55,065 nt of DNA from Synechococcus sp. (GCA_012270465.1 JAAXIH010000228.1:1-55065); one strand, 5' to 3'. Shown: positions 46,870 to 53,982, counted from the first letter of the stretch. Made by a program: numbers and translations. The notes: generated from the sequence alone by a model not told the origin.

Positions 46870-47124
46870 ATGAGCGCAGAGATTGCCTCTGCCATGTCTT
46901 CGGCTCGCGATTTGATCAATGCCCACCTTTATCCGGTGCTGGCCACGTTTTCAGTGATCTATTTCGCGATTCAAGTGGCTCCAATGGCGCAGCAAGCGCG
47001 CCGCTTCAACCGCTGCGTTGATGGCATCGAGGCCCATCTCAAGGCCAGCAATATTCCCCTGGAATACCGGCTTGGCAACGTGGCGATCCCCGAGCGCATT
47101 TGCAATGGCGGCTTCGACCATTGA
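46870..47124 (+). CDS. Small membrane-anchored hypothetical protein
   Basis: 84 aa with one helix near residues 20-40 (LYPVLATFSVIYFAIQVAPM) and a soluble C-terminal half (RRFNRCVDGIEAHLKASNIP). No family recognised. It is the third gene of a plus-strand run starting at 46449. Confidence 0.6.
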   Translation: MSAEIASAMSSARDLINAHLYPVLATFSVIYFAIQVAPMAQQARRFNRCVDGIEAHLKASNIPLEYRLGNVAIPERICNGGFDH

Positions 47125-47203
47125 GCTGATGCTGTGATCTGCCTAACCGGCTACCGCTGGTGCGCTCGGGCAGAGTCAGGATGACCTTCTTCGCTGCTGG
47201 CCG

Positions 47204-47395
47204 ATGCCCCCATTGTTCAGCTGCCGCGGCTGCGGGTTATCGATTGAGCGTTCCATGGCCACCTACCGGCGCCTGCGCGGTCAGGTGTTGTGCTCCACCT
47301 GTCAGGACAAGCAGGACTCAGGGCAGGGTGAAGCCGGAGTTCATATGCTCAACGTCGATCATCACCCAGCCCAGCCAAAACAGCAGTGCCAGTAG
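47204..47395 (+). CDS. Possible small zinc-ribbon protein
   Basis: 63 aa. FSCRGCGLSIERSMATYRRL and VLCSTCQDKQ give two CxxC pairs 22 residues apart, a zinc-ribbon arrangement like the one at 45426. The tail after residue 45 is irregular and overlaps the convergent membrane gene by 78 bp, so the real protein may differ at its end. Confidence 0.4.
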   Translation: MPPLFSCRGCGLSIERSMATYRRLRGQVLCSTCQDKQDSGQGEAGVHMLNVDHHPAQPKQQCQ

Positions 47396-47503
47396 GCCTG
47401 CTGCGGCGAACACCTTGGCGGCTGTGCGCAAGGCCACTTCGGTGAAACCCGTTTCTTTCATGGACAGTGGCCGTTCGATGACGACACCGATTGTGGAGGA
47501 CAT
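47318..47503 (-). CDS. Small single-helix membrane protein
   Basis: 61 aa with one helix near residues 29-50 (AAKVFAAAGLLALLFWLGWV). An AGGAG ribosome-binding site sits 4 nt before the ATG. The RBS itself is the continuation of the T-tract of a terminator-like hairpin, so initiation could be controlled by that structure. No family recognised. Confidence 0.6.
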   Translation of the reverse strand: MSSTIGVVIERPLSMKETGFTEVALRTAAKVFAAAGLLALLFWLGWVMIDVEHMNSGFTLP

Positions 47504-47512
47504 CTGCTCCTA

Positions 47513-47547
47513 AAAGAAAGCCGTCCCTCCACCTCGCGAGGAACGGC
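47513..47547 (-). terminator. Terminator-like hairpin abutting the start of the 61-aa gene
   Basis: On the minus strand GCCGTTCC pairs with GGGACGGC (8 bp with one G-U), followed by TTTCTTTT and then AGGAG-cag-ATG. A further perfect stem (GCCTGCC-cat-GGCAGGC, 47560-47576) precedes it. It is either a leader attenuator or the end of a short minus-strand RNA. Confidence 0.6.
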
Positions 47548-47632
47548 AAGTCGCTCGACGCCTGCCATGGGCAGGCTGATTCGGTCATGACACAGCCGCT
47601 AGCTCAAAGTCAATTCGCATAAGACCGCTGGG

Positions 47633-47701
47633 TTGGGGCCTCTCCCAAAGGCTGAGTGCCGTACCTGTGGGTACGGACAACCTCTCTGCCACCGAAGCAG
47701 A
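47633..47701 (+). promoter_or_regulatory. Three-hairpin structured leader of the 47722 gene
   Basis: Three stems follow each other: TTGGG-CCCAA (47633-47648), a perfect 7-bp CCGTACC-tgtg-GGTACGG (47659-47676) and TCTGC-GCAGA (47685-47701). The last one ends 20 bp before the start codon. I cannot assign a riboswitch class. Confidence 0.4.
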
Positions 47702-47721
47702 ACCATGGCAGGCTTGAGCCG

Positions 47722-48006
47722 ATGCCCTACCTCCCTCCATCTCAACCTCAGGCGCGTTGGCTGGTGGTTCTGGCCCAGCTCAGCGGCGCCGTGCTGCTGG
47801 CGATGGTGCTGATTTCAGCGCTGCCGTTTTTGCTGTTGTTTGCTGGGATTGGCGCGATCGTTTTGTTTTTCGCCTTGCGTCAATTGCGCCGTGAAGTGGA
47901 GCAATCTCCACTGCGTGATTCCTTTGATTTGGATCCCACCCGGCCCATCGACATCACCCCTTGGCACCAGCGTTGGATCAAGCAGTGGAATCAGCGGCAA
48001 CGCTGA
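47722..48006 (+). CDS. Small membrane protein of unknown function
   Basis: 94 aa from the ATG at 47722, which starts just before two close hydrophobic segments (LVVLAQLSGAVLLAMVLISA, LPFLLLFAGIGAIVLFFAL). The C-terminal 40 residues are polar and basic (RREVEQSPLRDSFD, ITPWHQRWIKQW). The preceding leader carries three stable hairpins. No family recognised. Confidence 0.65.
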   Translation: MPYLPPSQPQARWLVVLAQLSGAVLLAMVLISALPFLLLFAGIGAIVLFFALRQLRREVEQSPLRDSFDLDPTRPIDITPWHQRWIKQWNQRQR

Positions 48007-48051
48007 TTTCGATCAGCTTTGGCCGCACGGCGGGTTTGTTGCCATTAATGG

Positions 48052-48417
48052 GTGAGACGACAACTCATCGTGCGTTGCTGGCTTTCCCTTGTTGCGGTCT
48101 CAGCGCTGCTCACACCCATGGCGGCTGTTGCTGCTGCCAGTGAGCCTGAGCCGCCCACAACACGGCAACTGTCCTGCCGCTTCAACGGCGGTGGTTGGCG
48201 CAATACCCGCGTGGTGGATTACGGCTTTGCGATCGAAGTCGATCAGCCCAGTGGTGAAACAGCCACCTATCACTTCGCTGTTGACACCTCCCCGCCGCGT
48301 GGCGGTAAGGCGGTCGACAACTTTGGCGAGAGTTGGCTGATTGCCAAGGTGCCTACCCCTTACAGCTTGGATTTCTCCCAGGGCACAGGCCCCCAATCCA
48401 TTCAGTGCAAGAGCTGA
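48052..48417 (+). CDS. Small secreted hypothetical protein
   Basis: 121 aa from a GTG start with a signal peptide (VRCWLSLVAVSALLTPMAAVAAA). The mature part is beta-rich (RQLSCRFNGGGWRNTRVVDYG) with two cysteines likely joined in the periplasm. No family recognised. It lies 45 bp after the previous gene. Confidence 0.65.
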   Translation: MRRQLIVRCWLSLVAVSALLTPMAAVAAASEPEPPTTRQLSCRFNGGGWRNTRVVDYGFAIEVDQPSGETATYHFAVDTSPPRGGKAVDNFGESWLIAKVPTPYSLDFSQGTGPQSIQCKS

Positions 48418-48424
48418 GCAGGGC

Positions 48425-48583
48425 TTACTTGCGGCCGAGCAGGTCTTCCCAGTTCAGATCAGCGGCTTTGCCGGCTGCTGTGGTTTGAGGCTGGCTCTTA
48501 CCTAGAGGCGCGAGAGTTTTCTCTTTTCTGCTTTTGGGCCGACTGAAGGTGCCGTCCAGCCCAAGCCAAAACGACTTGGTCAT
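48425..48583 (-). CDS. Small basic hypothetical protein
   Basis: 52 aa, below the ORF-track limit. It reads MTKSFWLGLDGTFSRPKSRK and ends DLNWEDLLGRK. It is basic and probably disordered apart from the ends, which look conserved in kind. The ribosome-binding site is weak. It faces the secreted protein gene. Confidence 0.4.
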   Translation of the reverse strand: MTKSFWLGLDGTFSRPKSRKEKTLAPLGKSQPQTTAAGKAADLNWEDLLGRK

Positions 48584-48670
48584 GGTGATGTGATGGGGAC
48601 TTTAATTTTTAGTGACTAAAAACTGAAAAAGGGTGTTGTTCAACACCAATTGATTGATTTTGTTTGGATT

Positions 48671-49357
48671 TCAGAATCCTTGCCGGCGTGGGCGATTACT
48701 CGATAGCGAGAGATTTCGCGCTGTTGTGTTGGCTTGCGGCTGAGGAATCGCCATCACATTGAAGGCCAAAGACCAGCGTGCCCCATCCCCTCGAAAGGGC
48801 ATGACCGAATGGGGTTGCCAGGCCGGAAAGATGTAAAAGCGCCCGGGTTTGGGCAACACGTAGTGGGCCATTCCCGTGCGGAAGCTCTGAATGTGCCACT
48901 CCTCTGGGCCATGGAAACAGAGCTGCCCATCGAAGCTTTCACCGCTGATTTGCGGCGGCACCTGCAGAAAAATCACCCCGGAAAAGCTGCCGCCGTGGGT
49001 GTGGGTTGGGTTGTAGTCACCGGCCTGTTGGCTGTTGAGCCAAACATCCACCATGCGCAGCTGATACCGCCCCGGTGTCCATGGACCGCGCCCCTGGGGC
49101 GGCTGTTTGTCGATCACATGGCGGATCCAGCGTTCGCAACCGGGCAACAAAACGCTGCTGCATAGTTCAGCGATGGCTGGCTCCTGCAGCGACAGTTCTC
49201 GTTGCTGGGTGAGCTGGCCGGCAAGCTTGGCGGAGGCATCTGGGCTGCGCTCCGGCTGCTGCAGCACGGCCTCGGCATGGCGCTGTAACGGGCTCAGCAG
49301 AGCTGGCTCCAGATCCCCTTCCAGGATGTGCCGCGGGAAGAGTTCGAGAACGTCCAT
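48671..49357 (-). CDS. Putative 2-oxoglutarate/Fe(II) oxygenase
   Basis: 228 aa from the ATG at 49357. The double-stranded beta-helix is read from VDVWLNSQQAGDYNPTHTHG and SFSGVIFLQVP, then FYIFPAWQPHSVMPFRGDG and RWSLAFNVMA. The two His positions and the trailing Arg suit metal and 2-oxoglutarate binding. Related phage and cyanophage-type oxygenases act on unknown substrates. It follows the HLIP gene by 2 bp, so the two share a transcript. Confidence 0.85.
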   Translation of the reverse strand: MDVLELFPRHILEGDLEPALLSPLQRHAEAVLQQPERSPDASAKLAGQLTQQRELSLQEPAIAELCSSVLLPGCERWIRHVIDKQPPQGRGPWTPGRYQLRMVDVWLNSQQAGDYNPTHTHGGSFSGVIFLQVPPQISGESFDGQLCFHGPEEWHIQSFRTGMAHYVLPKPGRFYIFPAWQPHSVMPFRGDGARWSLAFNVMAIPQPQANTTARNLSLSSNRPRRQGF

Positions 49358-49359
49358 GC

Positions 49360-49581
49360 TCAGCCCAGGTTGAGATACCACTGCAAAACACCAAGCAGCT
49401 GGCCAGTGATGCCTTCACCGCTGATCCACTCGCCTACAACGGCTGCTGTGAAACCCACCATGGCCACACGGCCATTGAGGCGTTCCACCATCGCCAACGC
49501 CTGGTTGTTCCAAGGTTTGGCTGTGGTGAGGCTTTCGCCGAAGGCCTCAACGGGCTCGTATTGAAAGGCCGGCTTAGTCAT
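49360..49581 (-). CDS. hli: High-light-inducible protein (HLIP)
   Basis: 73-aa single-helix member of the chlorophyll a/b-binding superfamily. The core is ERLNGRVAMVGFTAAVVGEW, with the ExxNGR-x-AM-x-GF signature of the chlorophyll-binding helix. HLIPs bind chlorophyll and carotenoid for photoprotection and PSII repair. It overlaps the upstream 69-aa membrane gene by 8 bp and is followed by the oxygenase. Confidence 0.95.
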   Translation of the reverse strand: MTKPAFQYEPVEAFGESLTTAKPWNNQALAMVERLNGRVAMVGFTAAVVGEWISGEGITGQLLGVLQWYLNLG

Positions 49582-49783
49582 TGCTGTTGAGCCAACGGGG
49601 GGCCAGTTTGATCGCTAGGGCAATGCAGGCCAAGGCAGTGCCGCCAAAGGTGACCGCTTGGCCGACGGAGTACACGCTGTAGATGTCGTTTTGCAGCAGG
49701 GGCCAATCAATCACGGAGCCCACAAAGCCCCAGATGATCACCCAAACGGAGACGTAACCAACTCCTCGTAGCGTTGACGACAA
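49574..49783 (-). CDS. Small two-helix membrane protein next to the HLIP
   Basis: 69 aa from a TTG start with two helices (VSVWVIIWGFVGSVIDWPLL and AVTFGGTALACIALAIKLAP). No name known to me. The 8-bp overlap with the HLIP start argues for coexpression, and a partner role for the HLIP is possible (inference). Confidence 0.75.
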   Translation of the reverse strand: MSSTLRGVGYVSVWVIIWGFVGSVIDWPLLQNDIYSVYSVGQAVTFGGTALACIALAIKLAPRWLNSND

Positions 49784-50091
49784 AACTGGGTAACTAGGGG
49801 CTGAAAGCCTAACCCCATCAGCCTGAATCCGAAGTCGCCACCGCGATTTGGCCCCGTTGGATTGATGCTGTGTGGAAGGGATTGTTAAAGGCGAAAAGTC
49901 GTCGCAATCAACACATCAACGCCGAAAAATGCTCGCTTTGGTTGGTGTAGGTGTTGACGTCCCGTGCGAATCCTCGCTCTGGAGATGCTGATTTTGGTCC
50001 GCTTGTTGGCGAATGAGGGTTACTTCCTCGACCAGCGGCGCATGCCCAATCCACGGCGTTCATCGGATCTCACGCAAGCGATCCGCCGGCC
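49784..50091. other. 308-bp gap upstream of the HLIP operon
   Basis: No protein or RNA gene recognised. ORFs in this stretch (49964-50155 and others) lack plausible starts or motifs. It should hold the light-responsive promoter of the minus-strand HLIP unit. I could not find a clear pair of HLR1-type repeats by eye. Confidence 0.4.
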
Positions 50092-50220
50092 ATGGCGACG
50101 GGGCCGGCGACCACGTTGGAAGATGAAGAATTCACCATTAAGCGTCTCATTCTGAGACCAGCAACGGAAAACCTGAGACTCAAACGCAGATTGAAAGTAA
50201 GACCTCTGCGACTGCGCTGA
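50092..50220 (+). CDS. Possible 42-aa basic small protein
   Basis: Reads MATGPATTLEDEEFTIKRLI then a strongly basic tail (NLRLKRRLKVRPLRLR). There is no obvious ribosome-binding site. Its stop overlaps the ATG of the next small ORF (TGATG), which is the main support. Confidence 0.35.
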   Translation: MATGPATTLEDEEFTIKRLILRPATENLRLKRRLKVRPLRLR

Positions 50221-50357
50221 TGGAATTCTCTCCACCTGTGTTTGCTGCCCAGTTCGGTGTTCCCTTCCTTTGGTTGGCGATTGTTCTGCTCGATGGCTAC
50301 CGCAGGCATGGGAGTTGGCGTGCTCCCAAGCGCGATGGTGTGGCCACGCTGGGTTGA
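50220..50357 (+). CDS. Possible 45-aa membrane microprotein
   Basis: Reads MEFSPPVFAAQFGVPFLWLA then IVLLDGYRRHGSWRAPKRDG, one transmembrane helix with a basic C-terminus. It is coupled to the preceding ORF through TGATG and ends 10 bp before the convergent gene. No family recognised. Confidence 0.45.
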   Translation: MEFSPPVFAAQFGVPFLWLAIVLLDGYRRHGSWRAPKRDGVATLG

Positions 50358-50367
50358 GGCCGCTGAT

Positions 50368-50754
50368 TTAGCCGCGGGCGACGTTCTTGAGTTTGTTCAA
50401 GGTGGCCGCCATCCAGGCGAAAAACTCTGAGCCGCTGTTGGTCTCGAGTTCGTCGTCCATCAGCCGCAGGGTTTCATCGATCTCTCGAACCCGGAGCTGC
50501 CAGTCGGGAACATCGGATTCATCCTCGAGGACAAACTTGAGCTCGCCGTCGCCGCTGTAGGCATCGCGGGTGTACTTCATGTAATAGGCAAACCCCAGCT
50601 CCCACATGTCGTAGCGGAAGCTGATGCCTTTGAATTTCAAGTACAGCCTGACGAGACCAATTTCCTCGTCTTCGAGTCCGCGCCCACGCAGTTCGCGCAG
50701 GGTTTGCTCGCCGAACTCGACAGCTTTGCGAAAGAGGAAGAGCTGTTCAGCCAT
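50368..50754 (-). CDS. Conserved hypothetical protein
   Basis: 128 aa, acidic and soluble (LFLFRKAVEFGEQTLRELRG, FRYDMWELGFAYYMKYTRDA, VREIDETLRLMDDELETNSG). The even distribution of aromatic and charged residues is that of a real folded protein. No family recognised. It is divergent from the gene at 50811. Confidence 0.7.
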   Translation of the reverse strand: MAEQLFLFRKAVEFGEQTLRELRGRGLEDEEIGLVRLYLKFKGISFRYDMWELGFAYYMKYTRDAYSGDGELKFVLEDESDVPDWQLRVREIDETLRLMDDELETNSGSEFFAWMAATLNKLKNVARG

Positions 50755-50810
50755 CAACGCTTCACAAGATGCCGACTCTAGGCTGACCTCAGAGATGATT
50801 CCGCTTGGCG

Positions 50811-51074
50811 ATGGCGATTGATCCGATCGAGCCCAAGCTGGAGCAAACGTTTGAATCCGAGCGGATGGCGCGGATGATTAAAGAGTGCACCGATCTTGAA
50901 GATCTGCGGGTGATTGCACTCTCGCTGCTGACGCGACTTGGTCAGCAGCAGGCGGCGAGTCGATGGTTGGCTGAGCGCGGCAGTGAGGCCGAGTCAGAGC
51001 GGTTAGAGATGTTGGCGAAGTTGATTCGCCAACAACAGGGCTCAGAAAATTCAGCCGCAGAAGGGAAGCAGTGA
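50811..51074 (+). CDS. Small helical hypothetical protein
   Basis: 87 aa from the ATG at 50811. It is fully helical (FESERMARMIKECTDLEDLR, VIALSLLTRLGQQQAASRWL), with a polar tail. No family recognised; its size and helix pattern recall small cyanobacterial adaptor proteins but nothing more. It is convergent with the next HLIP by 24 bp overlap. Confidence 0.6.
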   Translation: MAIDPIEPKLEQTFESERMARMIKECTDLEDLRVIALSLLTRLGQQQAASRWLAERGSEAESERLEMLAKLIRQQQGSENSAAEGKQ

Positions 51075-51293
51075 GGTGTGGCAGGCGGCGTAGCCATCCA
51101 CCAAAGGACCCAAGCCGATTTGGTGAATGATGCCTTGGCCGGTTAGGCCTTCGGTGATCACGCCGATGACAAAGCCGAGCATGGCGGCGCGGCCATTGAA
51201 GCGCTCAACGTCTTTGAGCTGCTCCATGTGGATCTGTGCAGCGGCGGCGTCTTGGAACCACTTGCTGTTGGTGGAAGTGCTGGAGTTGTTCAT
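51051..51293 (-). CDS. hli: High-light-inducible protein (HLIP)
   Basis: 80 aa. The chlorophyll-binding helix core is ERFNGRAAMLGFVIGVITEG, followed by LTGQGIIHQIGLGPL. It is longer at the N-terminus than the HLIP at 49360. Two HLIP genes within 1.9 kb on one strand suggest a small photoprotection island. Confidence 0.95.
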   Translation of the reverse strand: MNNSSTSTNSKWFQDAAAAQIHMEQLKDVERFNGRAAMLGFVIGVITEGLTGQGIIHQIGLGPLVDGYAACHTSLLPFCG

Positions 51294-51398
51294 ATCTGGA
51301 AGTTCGACTTCACGAATTGTAACGCCTTGTAAACGGATCTTGACAATGCCTCGCTGGCTCTTGGCGCGTCTAGCTTTTGGTGATCTGGATTGATCCCC

Positions 51399-51554
51399 GT
51401 GAAGCCTCCCCAGCTCGGTGGTCCGAACTATGGCTTTATTGCTGTTGTGGCCTTTGCTCTAGCTGGCTTGGCGATCGCCGCTCAAGTGTTCTTGTTCGCT
51501 GAGACCGACACGCCCGATCCCTGCACGATGCCAAACAACAACTGCAGCTCCTAG
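51399..51554 (+). CDS. 51-aa single-helix membrane protein
   Basis: GTG start, below the ORF-track cutoff. It reads MKPPQLGGPNYGFIAVVAFA then LAGLAIAAQVFLFAETDTPD and ends with CTMPNNNCSS. One helix plus a Cys-containing lumenal or periplasmic tail. It is convergent with the BamE-like gene (4-bp overlap). Confidence 0.55.
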   Translation: MKPPQLGGPNYGFIAVVAFALAGLAIAAQVFLFAETDTPDPCTMPNNNCSS

Positions 51555-51949
51555 TCGGCTGAAAGGTTGTCGGCGGTGATGTCGCTGGCTTTGCCGTCGA
51601 TGAAGGTGACGCTCAGATTGGGCCCGTTCAGGTTTTCTCCCCAGGAATAGATCGTGTACACGTGGCTGGCTGTCTTGCTTTCAGTCGCCAGCTTCCCTTC
51701 ACCTAAAACGCTTTCCACCTGCGCCAGGCTCATGCCAATACGCAATTGGTCGAGCTTGTCTTTGCTCACCGTGGGGGGCGCCACCGGGTTGGTGATGGCG
51801 TTCTGGATTTGCGGTGGTGGTGTTTTGCTCTCTTTGTGCAGCAGGCTGTTAAGGCCATACACGATGCCGCCAATCACCACGATGGTGAGAACCACATAGC
51901 CAAAGCCGCGGGGGCCCTGGCGATCGGTGGGTTGGGGGGATTGGCCCAT
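51551..51949 (-). CDS. Membrane-anchored BamE/SmpA-like domain protein (paralogue A)
   Basis: 132 aa: an N-terminal helix (FGYVVLTIVVIGGIVYGLNS) and a small alpha/beta domain, LDQLRIGMSLAQVESVLGEG then YSWGENLNGPNLSVTFIDGK. The G-M-S/D-L-x-x-V-E-x-x-L-G motif is that of the BamE/SmpA/DUF3862-type fold. A second copy lies at 52394. Role unknown. Confidence 0.75.
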   Translation of the reverse strand: MGQSPQPTDRQGPRGFGYVVLTIVVIGGIVYGLNSLLHKESKTPPPQIQNAITNPVAPPTVSKDKLDQLRIGMSLAQVESVLGEGKLATESKTASHVYTIYSWGENLNGPNLSVTFIDGKASDITADNLSAD

Positions 51950-51959
51950 GCCGAAGCCA

Positions 51960-51977
51960 CTAGTGCTTCAGCACTAG
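51960..51977. other. Perfect 7-bp hairpin between small gene and paralogue A
   Basis: CTAGTGC-ttca-GCACTAG. No T-run follows on either strand. It sits between the 41-aa gene stop and the start of the BamE-like gene on the minus strand. Confidence 0.35.
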
Positions 51978-51989
51978 CAACGCCTGGCG

Positions 51990-52115
51990 TCAGGTGAAGA
52001 AACCCTTGGATTGCAAAAAGAGCCCAATGGCCACCAGGGGGCCGATGGCTGCAATCAGCAGCATCACCTTGAGCCGCAGCGGGGAGACCTGTTTGGAGGT
52101 TTGTTTGAGGGCCAT
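51990..52115 (-). CDS. 41-aa single-helix membrane protein
   Basis: Reads MALKQTSKQVSPLRLKVMLL then IAAIGPLVAIGLFLQSKGFF. A basic N-terminus precedes one helix. It is upstream of the BamE-like paralogue A on the minus strand and divergent from the 79-aa membrane protein. It is below the ORF-track cutoff. Confidence 0.55.
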   Translation of the reverse strand: MALKQTSKQVSPLRLKVMLLIAAIGPLVAIGLFLQSKGFFT

Positions 52116-52150
52116 GGCTAGAAACGAAGAGCGAGCAACTGTGTTGACCT

Positions 52151-52390
52151 GTGGCCAACCCTGACAACAACGATGCGCCGATTGTGATCCGCCAAGGCGG
52201 CAATGGGCTCGGACTGGTGATTGCGGCGTTGATTCTGGTGGGAGGAGCCGTCTACGTCGTCAATGTGTGGTCGACGCATCAAAAGGTTGTTCCCCAGGGC
52301 AATGGCCAGGTGATCAAAGAGGGAGTCGAGTCCCTCAAGGAATCGGCCCGTCAGGGCGTGGAAGCGATCAAAGGGGCGGCCGCCCAGTAG
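52151..52390 (+). CDS. Single-helix membrane protein with helical tail
   Basis: 79 aa from a GTG start. One helix near residues 19-40 (GLGLVIAALILVGGAVYVVN) is followed by an amphipathic tail (VIKEGVESLKESARQGVEAI). No family recognised. It is convergent with paralogue B (3-bp gap). Confidence 0.65.
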   Translation: MANPDNNDAPIVIRQGGNGLGLVIAALILVGGAVYVVNVWSTHQKVVPQGNGQVIKEGVESLKESARQGVEAIKGAAAQ

Positions 52391-52393
52391 CGA

Positions 52394-52729
52394 TCAGTTG
52401 GCCGGAATGTTGTAGGGCTGCACGATGTCGACTTTCCCGTCGACAAAGGTGATCTCGACAACCGGTGAATTGAGGTAGTCGCGTGAGACATCGCCGCACC
52501 AGGTGTAGCCCTCGGTAACTTCGCCGGCGGCGGTGTAGCTGGAATCTTTGGTGCCAGCTCCCAGGATCCCTTCGACTTCGGCGAGGTCCATCCCGCTCTT
52601 GACCTGCTCCAGGCTGGCCAGGGTGATCGTGCAATCACTGGTGCCGCTGCTTTGGTTGCCCCCTGGGCCGCCACAGGCCGTGAGCGCCGGGATCAAGGCG
52701 GCACAGAGGAGCATCCGGCGCAAGGTCAT
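52394..52729 (-). CDS. BamE/SmpA-like lipoprotein (paralogue B)
   Basis: 111 aa with a lipoprotein signal (MLLCAALIPALTACGG; lipobox LTAC). The domain ASLEQVKSGMDLAEVEGILG, then VVEITFVDGKVDIVQPYNIP, parallels paralogue A at 51551 in motif order (GM-x-L-x-x-VE...FVDGK). The two are probably products of one duplication followed by different membrane anchoring. Confidence 0.75.
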   Translation of the reverse strand: MTLRRMLLCAALIPALTACGGPGGNQSSGTSDCTITLASLEQVKSGMDLAEVEGILGAGTKDSSYTAAGEVTEGYTWCGDVSRDYLNSPVVEITFVDGKVDIVQPYNIPAN

Positions 52730-52871
52730 GGCGGTCGGGTCAGTGGCCGGAAGCTATCACCGCAGCCTCGATGCTGCAGGGGCACGGCAAATCTTTTTTC
52801 TCCGTGAAAAGGAAATAGGTGCCTGCTGTCTCGTGGCTAGACGCAAGGGTGTCAACTTGCTTAAAGAGTCG

Positions 52872-53051
52872 ATGGATCCCGTTAGCGTCGGCCTTCTGGT
52901 CATGGGCATCTCGACCACCTCGGTGACCGAAGCCAACCGCCTTGAAGCAGCCCAGCCCGTTCTCGATGAAGCCCATTTGATCAGCGTCGAGAAGCCTGCC
53001 GATAAGAAAGAAGCCCCCTCCTATTTCAAGGTCGGCACCGTCTCTTGGTGA
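52872..53051 (+). CDS. Small hypothetical protein
   Basis: 59 aa from the ATG at 52872, chosen inside a longer track ORF that runs antisense through paralogue B. It reads MDPVSVGLLVMGISTTSVTE then a polar middle and SYFKVGTVSW at the end. Convergent with the next gene. No family recognised. Confidence 0.45.
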   Translation: MDPVSVGLLVMGISTTSVTEANRLEAAQPVLDEAHLISVEKPADKKEAPSYFKVGTVSW

Positions 53052-53055
53052 GGGC

Positions 53056-53526
53056 TTAGTCCAGTTCCCGCGATAGCTCCGGTAGCAGGCTTTCCTTGCG
53101 CCAGAGCAGATCGCTGGGGGCGGGCAGCAGCGCATGGTGGCCGCCTTCGCGGAACCACGATTCGCTTTGCGGTTGCAAGGCGATGCCGTCTAGGCCCCAA
53201 TGCTGCAAATAGGCCGCTTGCTTCGCTGGGTCTGCCGCCTCTGGTTGTTGCCAGTGCACCAGAGCCAAGGTGATGGGCTGCACGGTGTAGATCGCTAAGC
53301 GACGAGGCTCTTGCTCCACCAAGCGGGGTTCAATGCGCTCCTCGGCCTTCTCCTTTTGCACGTAAAGACGCAAGGGCCCTTGGGGCTCGCGTCCATCGAG
53401 GCAGTACTTGTTGAGATACAGCTGCCGGGCTTTGCGAAACAGGGCCGATGGTGCCCGCTCCATCAAGGCCGCGTAGGCCTGCTGCAAACGATCTGAGCTC
53501 ACCGGCTGTTGGTTGTTGATGTCCAT
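53056..53526 (-). CDS. Conserved hypothetical soluble protein
   Basis: 156 aa. No family recognised. It is soluble with a helical N-terminal half (LQQAYAALMERAPSALFRKA) and a more mixed C-terminal half (WFREGGHHALLPAPSDLLWR). It is the third gene after the 38-aa and 146-aa genes on the minus strand, 11 bp from the latter. Confidence 0.65.
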   Translation of the reverse strand: MDINNQQPVSSDRLQQAYAALMERAPSALFRKARQLYLNKYCLDGREPQGPLRLYVQKEKAEERIEPRLVEQEPRRLAIYTVQPITLALVHWQQPEAADPAKQAAYLQHWGLDGIALQPQSESWFREGGHHALLPAPSDLLWRKESLLPELSRELD

Positions 53527-53537
53527 GCTGCTTCTCT

Positions 53538-53978
53538 TTAGGGAATCGGCAGCCCACCCGGCAGAGGATTCACCTTCACATCCAATTTGCCTTGGATCTG
53601 TTTGACGGTGACAGCGCCAGTCACTTCAAACGGCTCGTTTTGGGTGACGGGAACGGCTTGCTCAAAGCTGCCGACATCGATGGGTTGCTTGAAGCTGTTC
53701 ACCTCAACGCCAACAGTTTTCTCAACACTCACCTCCCCGCTCACAGGTAAGGGCTCCGAAGCGGAGACTTGCACCACAGGCAAGTTGATCTTTTCAACGG
53801 TGACACCACCAACCAGGCGAACCGGAAATGGCTTCTGTTGCGGCAGGGCAACGGGCAACGGTTGCTTGAGGATCTGAATCGCGGCAACCGCCACCGCCCA
53901 GGCGGCGAGCACGATGGCGGCCGGCCAGCGGCTCGCCATGGCCAGCACAAACCAGCGGGGCTCAGAGGGTGCGGTCAT
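53538..53978 (-). CDS. Membrane-anchored beta-repeat protein
   Basis: 146 aa: one N-terminal helix (IVLLAAWAVAVAAIQIL-type segment, residues about 20-37), then a repetitive region. Units resemble PFPVRLVGGVTVEKI, PLPVSGEVSVEK and PFEVTGAVTVKQI, each with P-x-V-(x)-G-x-V-x-V alternation. This predicts stacked beta-strands outside the membrane. No family recognised. It starts 4 bp after a 38-aa membrane peptide gene. Confidence 0.7.
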   Translation of the reverse strand: MTAPSEPRWFVLAMASRWPAAIVLAAWAVAVAAIQILKQPLPVALPQQKPFPVRLVGGVTVEKINLPVVQVSASEPLPVSGEVSVEKTVGVEVNSFKQPIDVGSFEQAVPVTQNEPFEVTGAVTVKQIQGKLDVKVNPLPGGLPIP

Positions 53979-53982
53979 TAGC

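Noticed and set aside
47641-47721. Resemblance of the leader (GAGTGCC...ACAACC then hairpin) to SAM-type riboswitch cores
   Set aside because: Only short scattered matches. The paired elements and binding-core nucleotides of a known class could not be laid out, so only a structured leader is reported.
50020-50309. Overlapping minus ORFs opposite the micro-ORF pair
   Set aside because: Arg/Gly-rich shadow translations without start signals.
52740-53135. 131-codon minus ORF opposite the 59-aa gene
   Set aside because: Composition is that of an antisense shadow, and it overlaps the better-supported gene at 53056-53526.
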